NCBI GenBank assembly: GCA_000991415.1 | Contig: LBRM01000002.1 | Coordinates: 1-35,046, forward strand | Reading direction: 5' to 3' | Origin: Candidatus Nomurabacteria bacterium GW2011_GWA1_36_15 | GTDB taxonomy: Bacteria; Patescibacteriota; Minisyncoccia; Phycocordibacterales; UBA9973 | DNA length: 35,046 nucleotides | Shown here: positions 9,046 to 19,167 of the stretch, piece by piece | Position numbering within the stretch: position 1 is the stretch's first letter | Layout: every line of letters begins with the position of its first letter | Notes under the pieces: generated by a model | The model's database searches: none | The model's input: only the letters and a program-made list of their open reading frames with translations | Told to the model about the DNA's origin: nothing | Translations under genes and position numbers: made by a program

Positions 9046-9861
9046 TTATATTAAAAATTCTATCACATCTCCATCTTTGACTATATAATCTTTTCCTTCT
9101 GTGCGAACCCACCCCTTTTCTTTTGCTTTTACAAAAGAACCTGCTTCTATAAGTTTGTCATAGGCTACTACTTCCGCTCGAATAAATTTGTCTCGAAAAT
9201 CAGTATGAATTGATTTCCCTGCAATGGGTGCTGTAGCTCCGCGAACAGTAGTCCAAGCACGCGACTCATCTTTGCCGGTGGTAAAAAAAGTAATAAGATT
9301 CAATAAATCGTAACTAGCTTTAATGAGATTATCCAATCCTGTACCAAAAATCGGATCCACTTCTATGTATGGACTGGGAAGTTTAGAAATAAAATCTTTT
9401 TTTATCTTTTCTGCCACTTCTGAAGTATTTAATACATAAAGGGTCGGCTTTTTAATGCCTCCTTGTGCCAATTCAAAATTTATTACTTCTATGTCAAAAA
9501 GTGGGTCAACTTCAGCGTGAACATGAATGATGTTAGGGTCTTCAAAAATTCGCACTACTTCAATTATGGCATCCACTTCGCGAATATGGGAAAGAAATTT
9601 ATTACCAAGTCCCGCACCCTCACTTGCGCCTTTCACTAAACCTGCAATATCTACAAATTCAACTACCGCTGGGATAGTTTTTTCTGATTTAGACATAGTT
9701 GAAAGTTTAAAAAGTCTATCATCCGGCACAGGCACTATTCCTACTGAAGGATCAATGGTACAAAAAGGATAATTTTCCGCCGGCACACCTTTTTTGGTAA
9801 GCGCATTAAAAAGCGTCGACTTTCCAACATTTGGTAACCCCACAATTCCGATACTTAACAT
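9046..9861 (-). CDS. ychF: YchF/OLA1-family ATPase lacking the helical insertion domain
   Basis: 271 aa; GLPNVGKSTLFNALTKKGVPAENYPFCTIDPSVGIVPVPDDRL, DIAGLVKGASEGAGLGNKFLSHIREVDAI, NxxE motif, C-terminal TGS-like domain (AWTTVRGATAPIAGKSIHTDFRDKFIRAEVV). Confidence 0.93.
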   Translation of the reverse strand: MLSIGIVGLPNVGKSTLFNALTKKGVPAENYPFCTIDPSVGIVPVPDDRLFKLSTMSKSEKTIPAVVEFVDIAGLVKGASEGAGLGNKFLSHIREVDAIIEVVRIFEDPNIIHVHAEVDPLFDIEVINFELAQGGIKKPTLYVLNTSEVAEKIKKDFISKLPSPYIEVDPIFGTGLDNLIKASYDLLNLITFFTTGKDESRAWTTVRGATAPIAGKSIHTDFRDKFIRAEVVAYDKLIEAGSFVKAKEKGWVRTEGKDYIVKDGDVIEFLI

Positions 9862-9901
9862 TTCTTGAATATAGCAAAAAGAATATTAAAAAGAAACATT
9901 G

Positions 9902-12586
9902 TTATTTCATGAATATTTGAATCAATTTTCTTCGATAAAATAATTTTCGTGTCTCTTCAATAAACACAATCGACAACGCGACTGGAACAATTATAAACCA
10001 ATCAAATAATTCTAGTGGAACTGTATGTAATATTTTTTGCAAGAATGGTGTATACACAGCTGATAATTGCAAAAGAATAACAATAAATGTTGCCCCAAGT
10101 AAAAACTTGTTGGAGAAAGGATTTAATTGGAAAATTGATTTTGAGTCAGATCGGCAATTCCACGCATTAAACCATTGAAACACCGCAAGTGTCGTAAGAG
10201 AAATAGTCCATGCTTTTTCCATATTTATATCAATATATTTTTGAAAAAGAAAAAGTGTACCGATCATCATAGGAACAGCCATAAAAATCATTCTCTGTAG
10301 CATCAATTTATCGATAAGGTATTTTTTGGGTCGCTCAAATTTACCCAACAAAAGTCCTTTTTCTTTTGGTTCCATTGCCAGAGACATATCAAGAAAACCG
10401 TCTGTTACAAAATTAAGCCAAATAATTTGAGCGGCCAGTATTGGCAACGGCATACCAAAAATCAGAGCTCCAGTTATCGTTAATACTTCACCGATACTGG
10501 TTGAAAAAAGATATAAAATAACTTTCTTTATGGTTTTATAAATACTTCTTCCTTCTTCAACAGCAGACACAATACTGCCAAAATTATCATCAAGAAGAAC
10601 GATATCAGCTGCTTCTTTTGCTACCTCAGTGCCAATATTTCCCATGGCCACACCAATATCAGCGGCTACAAGTGATGGTGCATCATTAACCCCATCACCA
10701 GTCATTGCAATAATTTCTCCACGTTTTTTGAATGCTTTAATAATTTCTAATTTATGCTCAGGTGTCACTCTGGCAAATACAGTCGTACGAGATAACTTAT
10801 CTGAAAGTTCATAATAGTTCATTGCATCAATTTCACTCCCAGTTAGTATCTCATCGCCATCATGATATATGTCTGCTTCACGAGCAATTGCCATCGCAGT
10901 AATCTTGTGGTCACCTGTAATCATAACAACTCTAATACCCGCTTCTTGAGCTCGATCCATTGCATCTTTAACTTCAGGACGCAATACATCTTTCATCCCT
11001 AAAAAACCAACAAAAGTTAGATTCGAAATTGATTGAGAATCAGTTATATTTTTAGCATTTTCTTGGATACCAATAGCAACGACACGTTGTCCTAATAGGG
11101 ACATATTTATTAAAACTTCTTCTAATTTTTTCCTATCTTCTTCTGATATAAAACGAGTATCTTCCACACCTATTATATTTTTTGAAAGCCCAATAATAAT
11201 TTCTGGTGCACCAATTACTGTTAGGAAATTTTTGTTTTCAACTGAATTAATGACCGCACGATATTTGAGTTTATAATCAAATGGCATTTCTTGCACAATT
11301 GGCGACTCAACCAGTAAATCTTCTTTATTAAATCCAATTTTTCTTGAAAAGACCACCATTGCCGCTTCTGTCGGATCGCCAGCTATAGACCAACGTTTTC
11401 CAGTATCAGAAAATAAAAGTCGAGCACTGACACATAGAGCAACAACCTTGCCAACTCTAAGCAACTCCGGATGATTGACTGCATCTATAACATTGTTTTC
11501 AAGCATTACATTTCCCACAGGTTCGTAGCCAACACCACCAACATCAAATAATTTATCTGTCGTCCACACTTGTCGCACGACTAATTCATTTTTTGTAATA
11601 GTGCCAGTTTTATCAACCGCAATAATCTGTGCTTGGCCAAGGGCTTCGACGGCTTGAAGTTTTTTTACTAAAGCATTGCGTTTAGACATTCGCCAGACCC
11701 CTGTTGCCAACACTAGCGTTATTACGATAGGTAACCCCTCTGGGATTATAGATACTGAAAGCGATACTATGACAGTAAACATGGTCCGTATTGATTCACC
11801 AGTTGCTATACCGATACTAAACAGCACTACACAAATTATTCCCACAGTAATAATAATTGCTCGAGATAAATATCGGATATTTGTTTTTAAGGGAATTTCA
11901 GTATCAATAGAGGAAATTTCTTTGGCAATCTTGCCGATAACCGTAGAGGATCCTGTTCCCACAACAACAGCTCTTCCGTTCCCATAAACAATATGTGTGC
12001 CTTTAAATAACATATTTCTTTGATCAGCAACAGAGGATTCTTGTTTAAGAATTTCGGCTATTTTATAAACTGGTTCTGATTCTCCTGTAAGTGATGCCTC
12101 ATCAGCCTTAAGATTTTGCGAAAGAATAACTCGTGCGTCGGCAGATACTTTTTCTCCTTCCTCTAAATTTATAATATCGCCGGGCACTATTTCACGATCT
12201 GGAATAATAAATTCTGTACCATCACGCAGTACTGTTGCTTTTGTTTCAACAAACTTTTTGAGAGCATTAAGAGTGTTTTGGGCTTTACCTTCTTGAATCG
12301 TCCCAACAATTGCATTAAAGATTAGCACAGCTAAGATAATGTATGCATCTGTTGTCCCTCCAATAATATATGTAATGACGCTTGCTAATAACAATATTAA
12401 AATAAGCGGACTATTGAATTGATTAAAGAAAAGACGAATTAGAGAAGTAGGTTTTTTCTCTGGTAAAATATTAAAACCATATTGCTTGATCTTATCTTGA
12501 ACATCGCTTGGGGTAAGCCCATGTAACGACGTGTGAAGCTTTTCAAATATTTGTTCTTGGGATAACAAATACCACTTTGTTTCCAT
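9902..12586 (-). CDS. P-type cation-transporting ATPase (P2, Ca2+-ATPase-like)
   Basis: 894 aa; DKTGTITKNELVV phosphorylation motif, SLTGESEPVYK, IIPEGLPIVITL, MITGDHKITAMAIA, MTGDGVNDAPSLVAADIGVAMG. Confidence 0.93.
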   Translation of the reverse strand: METKWYLLSQEQIFEKLHTSLHGLTPSDVQDKIKQYGFNILPEKKPTSLIRLFFNQFNSPLILILLLASVITYIIGGTTDAYIILAVLIFNAIVGTIQEGKAQNTLNALKKFVETKATVLRDGTEFIIPDREIVPGDIINLEEGEKVSADARVILSQNLKADEASLTGESEPVYKIAEILKQESSVADQRNMLFKGTHIVYGNGRAVVVGTGSSTVIGKIAKEISSIDTEIPLKTNIRYLSRAIIITVGIICVVLFSIGIATGESIRTMFTVIVSLSVSIIPEGLPIVITLVLATGVWRMSKRNALVKKLQAVEALGQAQIIAVDKTGTITKNELVVRQVWTTDKLFDVGGVGYEPVGNVMLENNVIDAVNHPELLRVGKVVALCVSARLLFSDTGKRWSIAGDPTEAAMVVFSRKIGFNKEDLLVESPIVQEMPFDYKLKYRAVINSVENKNFLTVIGAPEIIIGLSKNIIGVEDTRFISEEDRKKLEEVLINMSLLGQRVVAIGIQENAKNITDSQSISNLTFVGFLGMKDVLRPEVKDAMDRAQEAGIRVVMITGDHKITAMAIAREADIYHDGDEILTGSEIDAMNYYELSDKLSRTTVFARVTPEHKLEIIKAFKKRGEIIAMTGDGVNDAPSLVAADIGVAMGNIGTEVAKEAADIVLLDDNFGSIVSAVEEGRSIYKTIKKVILYLFSTSIGEVLTITGALIFGMPLPILAAQIIWLNFVTDGFLDMSLAMEPKEKGLLLGKFERPKKYLIDKLMLQRMIFMAVPMMIGTLFLFQKYIDINMEKAWTISLTTLAVFQWFNAWNCRSDSKSIFQLNPFSNKFLLGATFIVILLQLSAVYTPFLQKILHTVPLELFDWFIIVPVALSIVFIEETRKLFYRRKLIQIFMK

Positions 12587-12677
12587 AATAATTATTATAA
12601 CCTAAACTCATAAATAGTTCTTGTTGGGGATTACAATAATTTTAGTAATGTAAAATACATGTTATTATTAAAATATA

Positions 12678-13979
12678 ATGCAAAACAAAAACCACGGACT
12701 ACAAAGGCGCGCATTTTATGCTACACGTTCGCTGTTTAAGTTTTTTTCTTCAGAAAAAGCAGAACCCTTTCCAACGCCAATAAAAAAAACAGGAATAAAG
12801 GTTGCATTTATACATAACGAAAAACGTATCCATACAGATATGCATACAGGAGCAGCTCAAATCAATCGTTTTATGGCACAAGCCCTTGGGGCATCGGGTG
12901 TACAAGTACGACACTTTTATCCAAGATATCAACTTTCTGATACACCAACACATTTAAGGGGAATAGCAAATATTCTTTTCTTTTATTCAATGCTTGAAAA
13001 CAAAAAGGATATTTTAAAATATGATGTTATTCAAGGAACCACTTATACTCCACTTCCTTTTCTACCTTTTGATACTCCAGTAGTTTGTCATTTCGGTTCC
13101 ACGATTCGTGGTTATCTTACTTCTGTGCCACTTACTAAAAAATTACCTGTAGAAGAAAAATTGATTTTTAAAGAATTGGAAAAACTTAGTATTATTCCAG
13201 AGCTTGATTTAAAAACACGTCGCCCAATGGAAGACATAGCTGACATAGAGATAATAGCTGGGTCACGCGCAACTGCTTGCATTGCAACATCAGAAAAAGT
13301 AAAAGATGAACTAGAAAATATGGGAATACCAAAAGAAAAAATATTTGTCATCCACAATGCAATTGAAGATTATTGGTTTAAGCCACAACGAACTGTTGAA
13401 ATACAAAAACCACATCTTATATTTCTAGGGAGGCTTGGCAACGATGTGTTTACTTTAAAATTAAAAGGACTTTCTAGGTTAGTCAATTTCTATCGTGCTT
13501 TTCCTGAAATTTCAAAAACTACGATATGTATGACCACAAATCGCAAACTTAAAGAATGGTTAAAAGTTTCTTTCCCAAAACATTACATGTATGTAAACTT
13601 GCGCAAAGACCTAATTCCAGGTGCTCTTGCGCCTCTTTTTGGGAGTATCCTTTTTATTTCTTCTAGATATGAGGGTTTTTCTTTAAGTTTAGTAGAAGGT
13701 ATGTCTCAAGGTCTTATTCCGATCTCTTTTTCAGTAGGAGTTGCCCCAGAAATTATACAAAATGGTCAAAATGGATATATTGTTTCAACAGAAAAAGAAG
13801 CTGAAATATATGCACGAGAATTACTTAATAATAATGAGAAACGTCTCTCAATGGCCAATGCAGCGAAAAAAACTGCGGAAAAATTTTGTAGTGCAAATAT
13901 TGCCACGGATTTAATTGCCTTATATCAGAACATTAAAAAAGAAAAAAGGGACAAAAATAAAAATGAAAATAATATTTAG
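12678..13979 (+). CDS. Glycosyltransferase family 4 (GT-B) protein
   Basis: 433 aa; HLIFLGRLGNDVFTLKLKGLSRL, SSRYEGFSLSLVEGMSQGLIPISFSVGVAPEIIQNGQNGYIV. Confidence 0.85.
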   Translation: MQNKNHGLQRRAFYATRSLFKFFSSEKAEPFPTPIKKTGIKVAFIHNEKRIHTDMHTGAAQINRFMAQALGASGVQVRHFYPRYQLSDTPTHLRGIANILFFYSMLENKKDILKYDVIQGTTYTPLPFLPFDTPVVCHFGSTIRGYLTSVPLTKKLPVEEKLIFKELEKLSIIPELDLKTRRPMEDIADIEIIAGSRATACIATSEKVKDELENMGIPKEKIFVIHNAIEDYWFKPQRTVEIQKPHLIFLGRLGNDVFTLKLKGLSRLVNFYRAFPEISKTTICMTTNRKLKEWLKVSFPKHYMYVNLRKDLIPGALAPLFGSILFISSRYEGFSLSLVEGMSQGLIPISFSVGVAPEIIQNGQNGYIVSTEKEAEIYARELLNNNEKRLSMANAAKKTAEKFCSANIATDLIALYQNIKKEKRDKNKNENNI

Positions 13980-14000
13980 TCTTTTTGTTGCCCAGATAAT

Positions 14001-15458
14001 TTATTCGTCAATTATTTTGAAATCATTCCCGATTGCTTCTGAAACAGATTTTCTATTGCGATTACGGATAAAATAAGCGGTGCTCGTTCCAACTCCCAAC
14101 AAAGCAAATAAACCAAATATCCCGTATTTTATATTATTTCCCGTATTGACATCGCTTTTTATAGCTCCAGCTAACAAATTATCAACCGGCCCGCCTAGAC
14201 TCACGCCAGTCGAGACTGGCACATTTATATTTGTATCATTTTCTGATAAATTATAGTCTTTCGTCATAGATATTTTCAGGGGGACAGAATTTTTTGCTGA
14301 TATCCTAATTGGTTTAGCAAAAGAATAATCAAGCACCGTCTCTCCTTCAGAATTTATTAATTTCAGAGTTTCTTTGTCTAAAATGGAAAAATTAGTGGTT
14401 TTAGGAGACACAATTATTTTATTTTTTGACTTAATTATCGTATTCTTCGGAAAAACAAACTTATTTTGATAGCTTATCAGTACCCAGCCGGAAATATCGG
14501 CTTCAAAAGGAGCATTGTTGGAAATTTCTATAAAAAAATCTTTGGCATCGCCTATTTTTGATATGACAACTTCCGAGGAAATGACTTTGACTATAATTTT
14601 ATCAGAACTATCCGGTTCCGCAGAAAGATAACTTTCATAACATTCCAGAGTAACAATATATTCTCCCGGGTAATGGTAAATATGGGAAAATTTTTCCGGA
14701 ATGGGAAATGTTTTTTCTGTCTCTAAAAAATTTCCGTCTCCGAAATTCAAGAAATATTTACCGCAAGATTTATCGGAAACCGTATTGCTTGCTTTAAATT
14801 GAATAGGCAGCCCCACAAAAGCCGGTATCTGAGCGGTAATTTTTGTTTTATTTACCAAGGGAGTTTCTGGTTCTTTAGTTTCAGCTTTTTTACTGCTACC
14901 GGAAGAACCGGTGACTGTATCTTCTGTCTGTTCTTCTTCTCCATTATCTTCTGAAACTTGATTCTCTGCCCCGGGTGTAGATGTGGCAGTAATCCAAGAT
15001 GAACCATCCCATTGCATAGTTTCCTTAGTCTCAGCACTTCCAGCCTGCCAACCTCCTATGGTTCCATCCACCAAATCAACTTCTATCTCACTCGCATTTT
15101 TTAATTGCACGAGATCACTTGTATTATTGAGCCCACTTCCACCAAATACTCCCTGTTCGTGACAAATCCCAGAAAGCGGATTCGGAACACTTGGTGTCGT
15201 TCGGCAAACAAGAAAATATCCACCCGCGGGAATTGTCTCAGAGAGAGAAAATAAAAGTGTTCCACTGTTTTTATATAATTTCCAATCAACAAGAGATACA
15301 CTTTCAGACCCAGTATTTTTTAATTCTATCCACTCTTCATATTGGCTCGTTTGTGTACCCATCCAGGCAACTTCATTTATGACCACATCTGCTCGCGCCA
15401 AATTAAATGAAAATAAAAAAGCAAACCCTACCAAAACTAAAATTGTTTTTTTAGACAT
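14001..15458 (-). CDS. Secreted/anchored surface protein with lamin-tail and PKD-like domains
   Basis: 485 aa; signal peptide, VVINEVAWMGTQTSQYEEWIELKNTGSESVSLVDWKLY lamin-tail domain, PKD-like NFGDGNFLETEKTFPIPEKFSHIYHYPGEYIVTLECY, second LTD-like segment, C-terminal TM GIFGLFALLGVGTSTAYFIRNRNRK. Confidence 0.82.
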   Translation of the reverse strand: MSKKTILVLVGFAFLFSFNLARADVVINEVAWMGTQTSQYEEWIELKNTGSESVSLVDWKLYKNSGTLLFSLSETIPAGGYFLVCRTTPSVPNPLSGICHEQGVFGGSGLNNTSDLVQLKNASEIEVDLVDGTIGGWQAGSAETKETMQWDGSSWITATSTPGAENQVSEDNGEEEQTEDTVTGSSGSSKKAETKEPETPLVNKTKITAQIPAFVGLPIQFKASNTVSDKSCGKYFLNFGDGNFLETEKTFPIPEKFSHIYHYPGEYIVTLECYESYLSAEPDSSDKIIVKVISSEVVISKIGDAKDFFIEISNNAPFEADISGWVLISYQNKFVFPKNTIIKSKNKIIVSPKTTNFSILDKETLKLINSEGETVLDYSFAKPIRISAKNSVPLKISMTKDYNLSENDTNINVPVSTGVSLGGPVDNLLAGAIKSDVNTGNNIKYGIFGLFALLGVGTSTAYFIRNRNRKSVSEAIGNDFKIIDE

Positions 15459-15505
15459 AATCGTTATTTTTATATTTTAAAATAAATGTGTTATGATTAT
15501 ATCAT

Positions 15506-16525
15506 ATGAAAAAGATAGATTTTCTTGCAATTGGGGATATTGTGATAGATGCATTTATAAAAATAAAGGACGCTCATGTGCATTGTAAGATAGACACAGA
15601 AGCTTGTGAACTTTGTTTGCGGTTTGGAGACAAAGTACCCTATGAATCATTGGACGTAATCCCAGCAGTCGGCAATAGTCCGAACGCTACTGTCTGTGCT
15701 GCTAGACTCGGACTAAATACTGCTCTCATGACAACTATGGGAGACGACCAGAACGGAAAAGATTGTCTGGCGGTGTTAGAAAAAGAAAAAATTGATACAA
15801 CATTTGTAAAAATAGAAAAAAATAAACTAACAAATTATCATTATGTGCTCTGGTATGATATAGACAGAACCATCTTGATTAAACATCAGAAATATAACCG
15901 CGAATGGACTGACACTAAAGAATCACAAGAATATCATTCCCCTTCTTGGATTTATTTAAGTTCCATGGGTGAAGATTCATTGCCTTTTCATACTGAAATA
16001 TCAAATTATCTCAAAAGACACGAAAACGTAAAATTGGCATTTCAGCCCGGGACTTTTCAAATTAAATTTGGTACCGAAAATTTAAAAGAAATTTATGCGC
16101 GAACGAATGTTTTCTTTTCTAATTTAGAGGAGGCTCAAAAAATATTAAACACGGAGGATAAGGATATCTTGGTTTTATCAAAAGGCATTCAGGCGTTGGG
16201 ACCTAAAATGGTTGTAATCAGCGATGGCCCTAAGGGGGCTTATCTTTATAAAGGGGGAGAACTGTGGCACAATCCTATTTATCCAGACATTGCTCCACCA
16301 ATAGATCGTACCGGGGCGGGAGACGCTTTTTCTTCAACATTTGCGGTGGCTCTTGCTTTAGGCAAATCTCCTCTCGAAGCATTTTCTTGGGGACCTATAA
16401 ACTCAATGTCTGTGGTTCAATATATTGGAGCGCAAGCAGGACTTCTTACCAAAGAAAAATTAGAAGAATATTTAAAGGTCGCACCAGAAAATTATAAAGT
16501 TAAAAAAATAAATCCACACACTTAG
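15506..16525 (+). CDS. PfkB-family carbohydrate/nucleoside kinase
   Basis: 339 aa; PfkB signature DRTGAGDAFSSTFAVAL and N-terminal GNSPNATVCAARLGLNTALMTTMGDDQNG. Confidence 0.88.
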   Translation: MKKIDFLAIGDIVIDAFIKIKDAHVHCKIDTEACELCLRFGDKVPYESLDVIPAVGNSPNATVCAARLGLNTALMTTMGDDQNGKDCLAVLEKEKIDTTFVKIEKNKLTNYHYVLWYDIDRTILIKHQKYNREWTDTKESQEYHSPSWIYLSSMGEDSLPFHTEISNYLKRHENVKLAFQPGTFQIKFGTENLKEIYARTNVFFSNLEEAQKILNTEDKDILVLSKGIQALGPKMVVISDGPKGAYLYKGGELWHNPIYPDIAPPIDRTGAGDAFSSTFAVALALGKSPLEAFSWGPINSMSVVQYIGAQAGLLTKEKLEEYLKVAPENYKVKKINPHT

Positions 16526-16548
16526 ATTAAGTATGTGGATTTATTTTT
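16505..16548. terminator. Bidirectional intrinsic terminator between convergent pfkB-like and transketolase genes
   Basis: AAAATAAATCCACACACTTA-GAT-TAAGTATGTGGATTTATTTT: 20-bp stem with one mismatch, A/T tracts on both sides. Confidence 0.85.
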
Positions 16549-17537
16549 CTTTTCAATACTTTTTCTACCGCAAGTATAATATCAGGTGTCCCCATTTGGT
16601 AATGTTCTATCAGTTTATCAGGACTGCCTGATTGACCAAATAAATTTTGAACACCGATAAATTCTATAGGTACAGGATAATTTTGGGCGAGTACTTCAGC
16701 CACAGCGCTCCCCATTCCTCCTTTTACCTGATGTTCCTCTACGGTTACTATGGCTCTGCATTCTTTGGCAAGAGCAACGATTGCTTCTATATCTATCGGC
16801 ATAATAGAAGATAAATTCATTACTTTAGTTTTTATTCCTTTTGTTTCTAATTCTTTAGCCGCAAGCATAGCATGATAGGTAAGACTGCCTGTGACTATGA
16901 TACCTACTTGCGCTAACCCCACGTCCGGTACCCAATAAATTTCTGCTTTTCCTATTTGCATAGGAGTTTCTTCTGTAGTAATGATGGGAGTTTTTTCACG
17001 AGCTAAACGTAGATACGCCGGTTTTCCAGTTTTAGTCAACGCCACAGTCGCTTTTTTCGCTTCTATGGCATCACAAGGAGAAATTATATCCATGTTCGGA
17101 ATTACTCTCATCAGAGCAATATCTTCAAGCGCTTGATGCGTGCCTCCGTCCGCTCCGACTGAAATACCGGCATGTGAACCTACTATTTTTACGGGCCTGT
17201 CATTATAGGCTATGGTTGTTCTGATTTGTTCCCAGTTTCTGCCGGGAGAAAACATGGCATAAGAAGAACAGAAAGGAATTTTGTCCATAGCAGCCATACC
17301 TGAAGCCACAGTCACTAAGTTTTGCTCAGCTACTCCCATTTCAATAAATCTCTCTGGAAACTTTTCCTTAAAAAAATGCATTTGGGTGCTTTCGGTTAGG
17401 TCAGCGCAAAGAGCCACGACATTTTTGTCTATTTCTCCCGCCAAAAGTAATCCTTGCCCAAAACCTTTTCGGATGGGTACTTGCTCAACATCTTGATTAA
17501 ATAACTTTGGATTTAATTTTAGTTTGGGATTTAACAT
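16527..17537 (-). CDS. Transketolase, C-terminal (pyrimidine-binding/TK_C) subunit
   Basis: 336 aa; MHFFKEKFPERFIEMGVAEQNLVTVASGMA, HAGISVGADGGTHQALEDIALMRVIPNMDIISPCD. Confidence 0.92.
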   Translation of the reverse strand: MLNPKLKLNPKLFNQDVEQVPIRKGFGQGLLLAGEIDKNVVALCADLTESTQMHFFKEKFPERFIEMGVAEQNLVTVASGMAAMDKIPFCSSYAMFSPGRNWEQIRTTIAYNDRPVKIVGSHAGISVGADGGTHQALEDIALMRVIPNMDIISPCDAIEAKKATVALTKTGKPAYLRLAREKTPIITTEETPMQIGKAEIYWVPDVGLAQVGIIVTGSLTYHAMLAAKELETKGIKTKVMNLSSIMPIDIEAIVALAKECRAIVTVEEHQVKGGMGSAVAEVLAQNYPVPIEFIGVQNLFGQSGSPDKLIEHYQMGTPDIILAVEKVLKRKINPHT

Positions 17538-17565
17538 AATTAATTTATATGAATTACGAAATTCG

Positions 17566-18408
17566 TCATAATTTATTTCGTAATTCTTTTAAAGCCATTT
17601 CGCCTTCTTCCTTATTTGGTGGTATACCGTGCCATTTATAATCTCTTTCAAACTCTTTTACGCCTTTGCCAGGAATGGTATGCACAATAATCACAGTTGG
17701 TTTTTCAAATATTTCTTGAGCTTCTTCCACAGCTTCATTTAAGGCCTTGAAATCATGTCCTCCTACTTCTATCACATGCCAATTAAAAGCTTGCCATTTA
17801 TCCGCTAATGGTTCTAGGGGCATGATGTGTTCAGTGTAGCCATCTATTTGAATATTATTTCTATCCACCACGGCAATTAAATTTCTCAATTTATTTTTCC
17901 CAGCCAGCATTATAGCCTCCCAAGAATTTCCTTCATCCAGTTCTCCATCCGACATAAAACAATAAATAAATCTGTCTTTGTCTTTTTTATCAATTTTGTC
18001 AGCCAGAGCCATACCGATTGCTTGTGAAAGTCCTTCACCTAACGGTCCTGAAGAATTTTCAATAAATGGCAAATATTCTCTATGCGGATGCCCTTGCAGG
18101 CGAGTACCAAACTTACGCAAAGTTTTCAATTCTTCCACCGGGAAATACCCACTGTGCGCCATAGTGGCATACAGCACTGGACAAATGTGCCCGTTGGAAA
18201 GAACCAATCTATCACGTCCTTCCCAAGACGGATTTTGAGGTTTGTGTTTTAAAATGTGAAAATAAAAGAGGGTAAAAACATCAGCCATACCAAGCGGCCC
18301 TGCTGTGTGTCCGCTTTCTGCTTCTACCAGCATTTCAATAATACTCTGACGAATATCATTTGCTTTTTTTTGAAATTCTTTGATTTTTTCGTCCGACAGA
18401 AAAGCCAT
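17566..18408 (-). CDS. Transketolase, N-terminal TPP-binding subunit
   Basis: 280 aa; GHTAGPLGMADVFTLFYFHILKHKPQNP, GPLGEGLSQAIGMALA, MSDGELDEGNSWEAIMLAGKNKLRNLIAVVDRNNIQIDG. Confidence 0.92.
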   Translation of the reverse strand: MAFLSDEKIKEFQKKANDIRQSIIEMLVEAESGHTAGPLGMADVFTLFYFHILKHKPQNPSWEGRDRLVLSNGHICPVLYATMAHSGYFPVEELKTLRKFGTRLQGHPHREYLPFIENSSGPLGEGLSQAIGMALADKIDKKDKDRFIYCFMSDGELDEGNSWEAIMLAGKNKLRNLIAVVDRNNIQIDGYTEHIMPLEPLADKWQAFNWHVIEVGGHDFKALNEAVEEAQEIFEKPTVIIVHTIPGKGVKEFERDYKWHGIPPNKEEGEMALKELRNKL

Positions 18409-18430
18409 TATTTAAATTATAGCACAAGAG

Positions 18431-18468
18431 AAAAGAAAAAATCCCCTTTAAAGAGGATTTTTTCTTTT
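18431..18468. terminator. Intrinsic terminator downstream of the 18494-19093 gene
   Basis: AAAAGAAAAAATCCCCTTTAAAGAGGATTTTTTCTTTT, near-perfect inverted repeat with T-run. Confidence 0.8.
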
Positions 18469-18493
18469 CAACACATAAACATTTATTTTGTGT

Positions 18494-19093
18494 TTAGGGA
18501 GCTTGAACCTGTTGTATATAAGTACTCGTACTTGGTGCTACAGTTGGAGCTAAAGTCTGCATTTTTTGAAGAGTAATTTTATCAACTAAACCTGTTGCAG
18601 TAAGCCCTTGTTTTGTCTGAAATTGTTTAACTGCATTTGTGGTTATTGGACCATAATATCCAGTTGCTGTTGGATAAGTAAATGATCCTTCTTTCTTAAG
18701 AAAATCTTGAATTATTTTCACTCCATCTGTTCCATCTACTGGTTTTGGTCCGTCTGAGCAAATCATACCTTTTCCATTTTCCATATATCTACAACCTATT
18801 GTCCCATTATCAACAGTAGGTACTGGTGTTAATATTGTTCTTGATTCTAAAGCATTTACTCTGTTTTCTAAACTTTTTACTTTATCAGAAAGATCTATAA
18901 CTAAATTAAATACACAAGTAAGCTGATTCCTTAGTGTTTGAATCTCAGTATTTCCGGGTGAAACTGTCATACAACCGCCTGTAAAATAAGAAGACGTATC
19001 TGACGTTGTTGTTGAATCTGTTTGAGCAAACAAAACCACTGGTAAACTAATTGCTAATATTTCTACTAACACTAACATACGCATTTTTATCAT
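18494..19093 (-). CDS. Secreted protein with C-terminal peptidoglycan-binding (PG_binding_1) domain
   Basis: Start taken at MIKMRMLVLVEILAISLPVVLFAQ (signal peptide), not the longer ORF to 19330. C-terminus VKIIQDFLKKEGSFTYPTATGYYGPITTNAVKQFQTKQGLTATGLVDKITLQKM. Confidence 0.75.
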   Translation of the reverse strand: MIKMRMLVLVEILAISLPVVLFAQTDSTTTSDTSSYFTGGCMTVSPGNTEIQTLRNQLTCVFNLVIDLSDKVKSLENRVNALESRTILTPVPTVDNGTIGCRYMENGKGMICSDGPKPVDGTDGVKIIQDFLKKEGSFTYPTATGYYGPITTNAVKQFQTKQGLTATGLVDKITLQKMQTLAPTVAPSTSTYIQQVQAP

Positions 19094-19167
19094 ATTTTTT
19101 ATTTCACACAGAGCTCCTCTGTGTATTAATATACTAATAATAAAGACCTTTTTCTTTAAACACTGAA

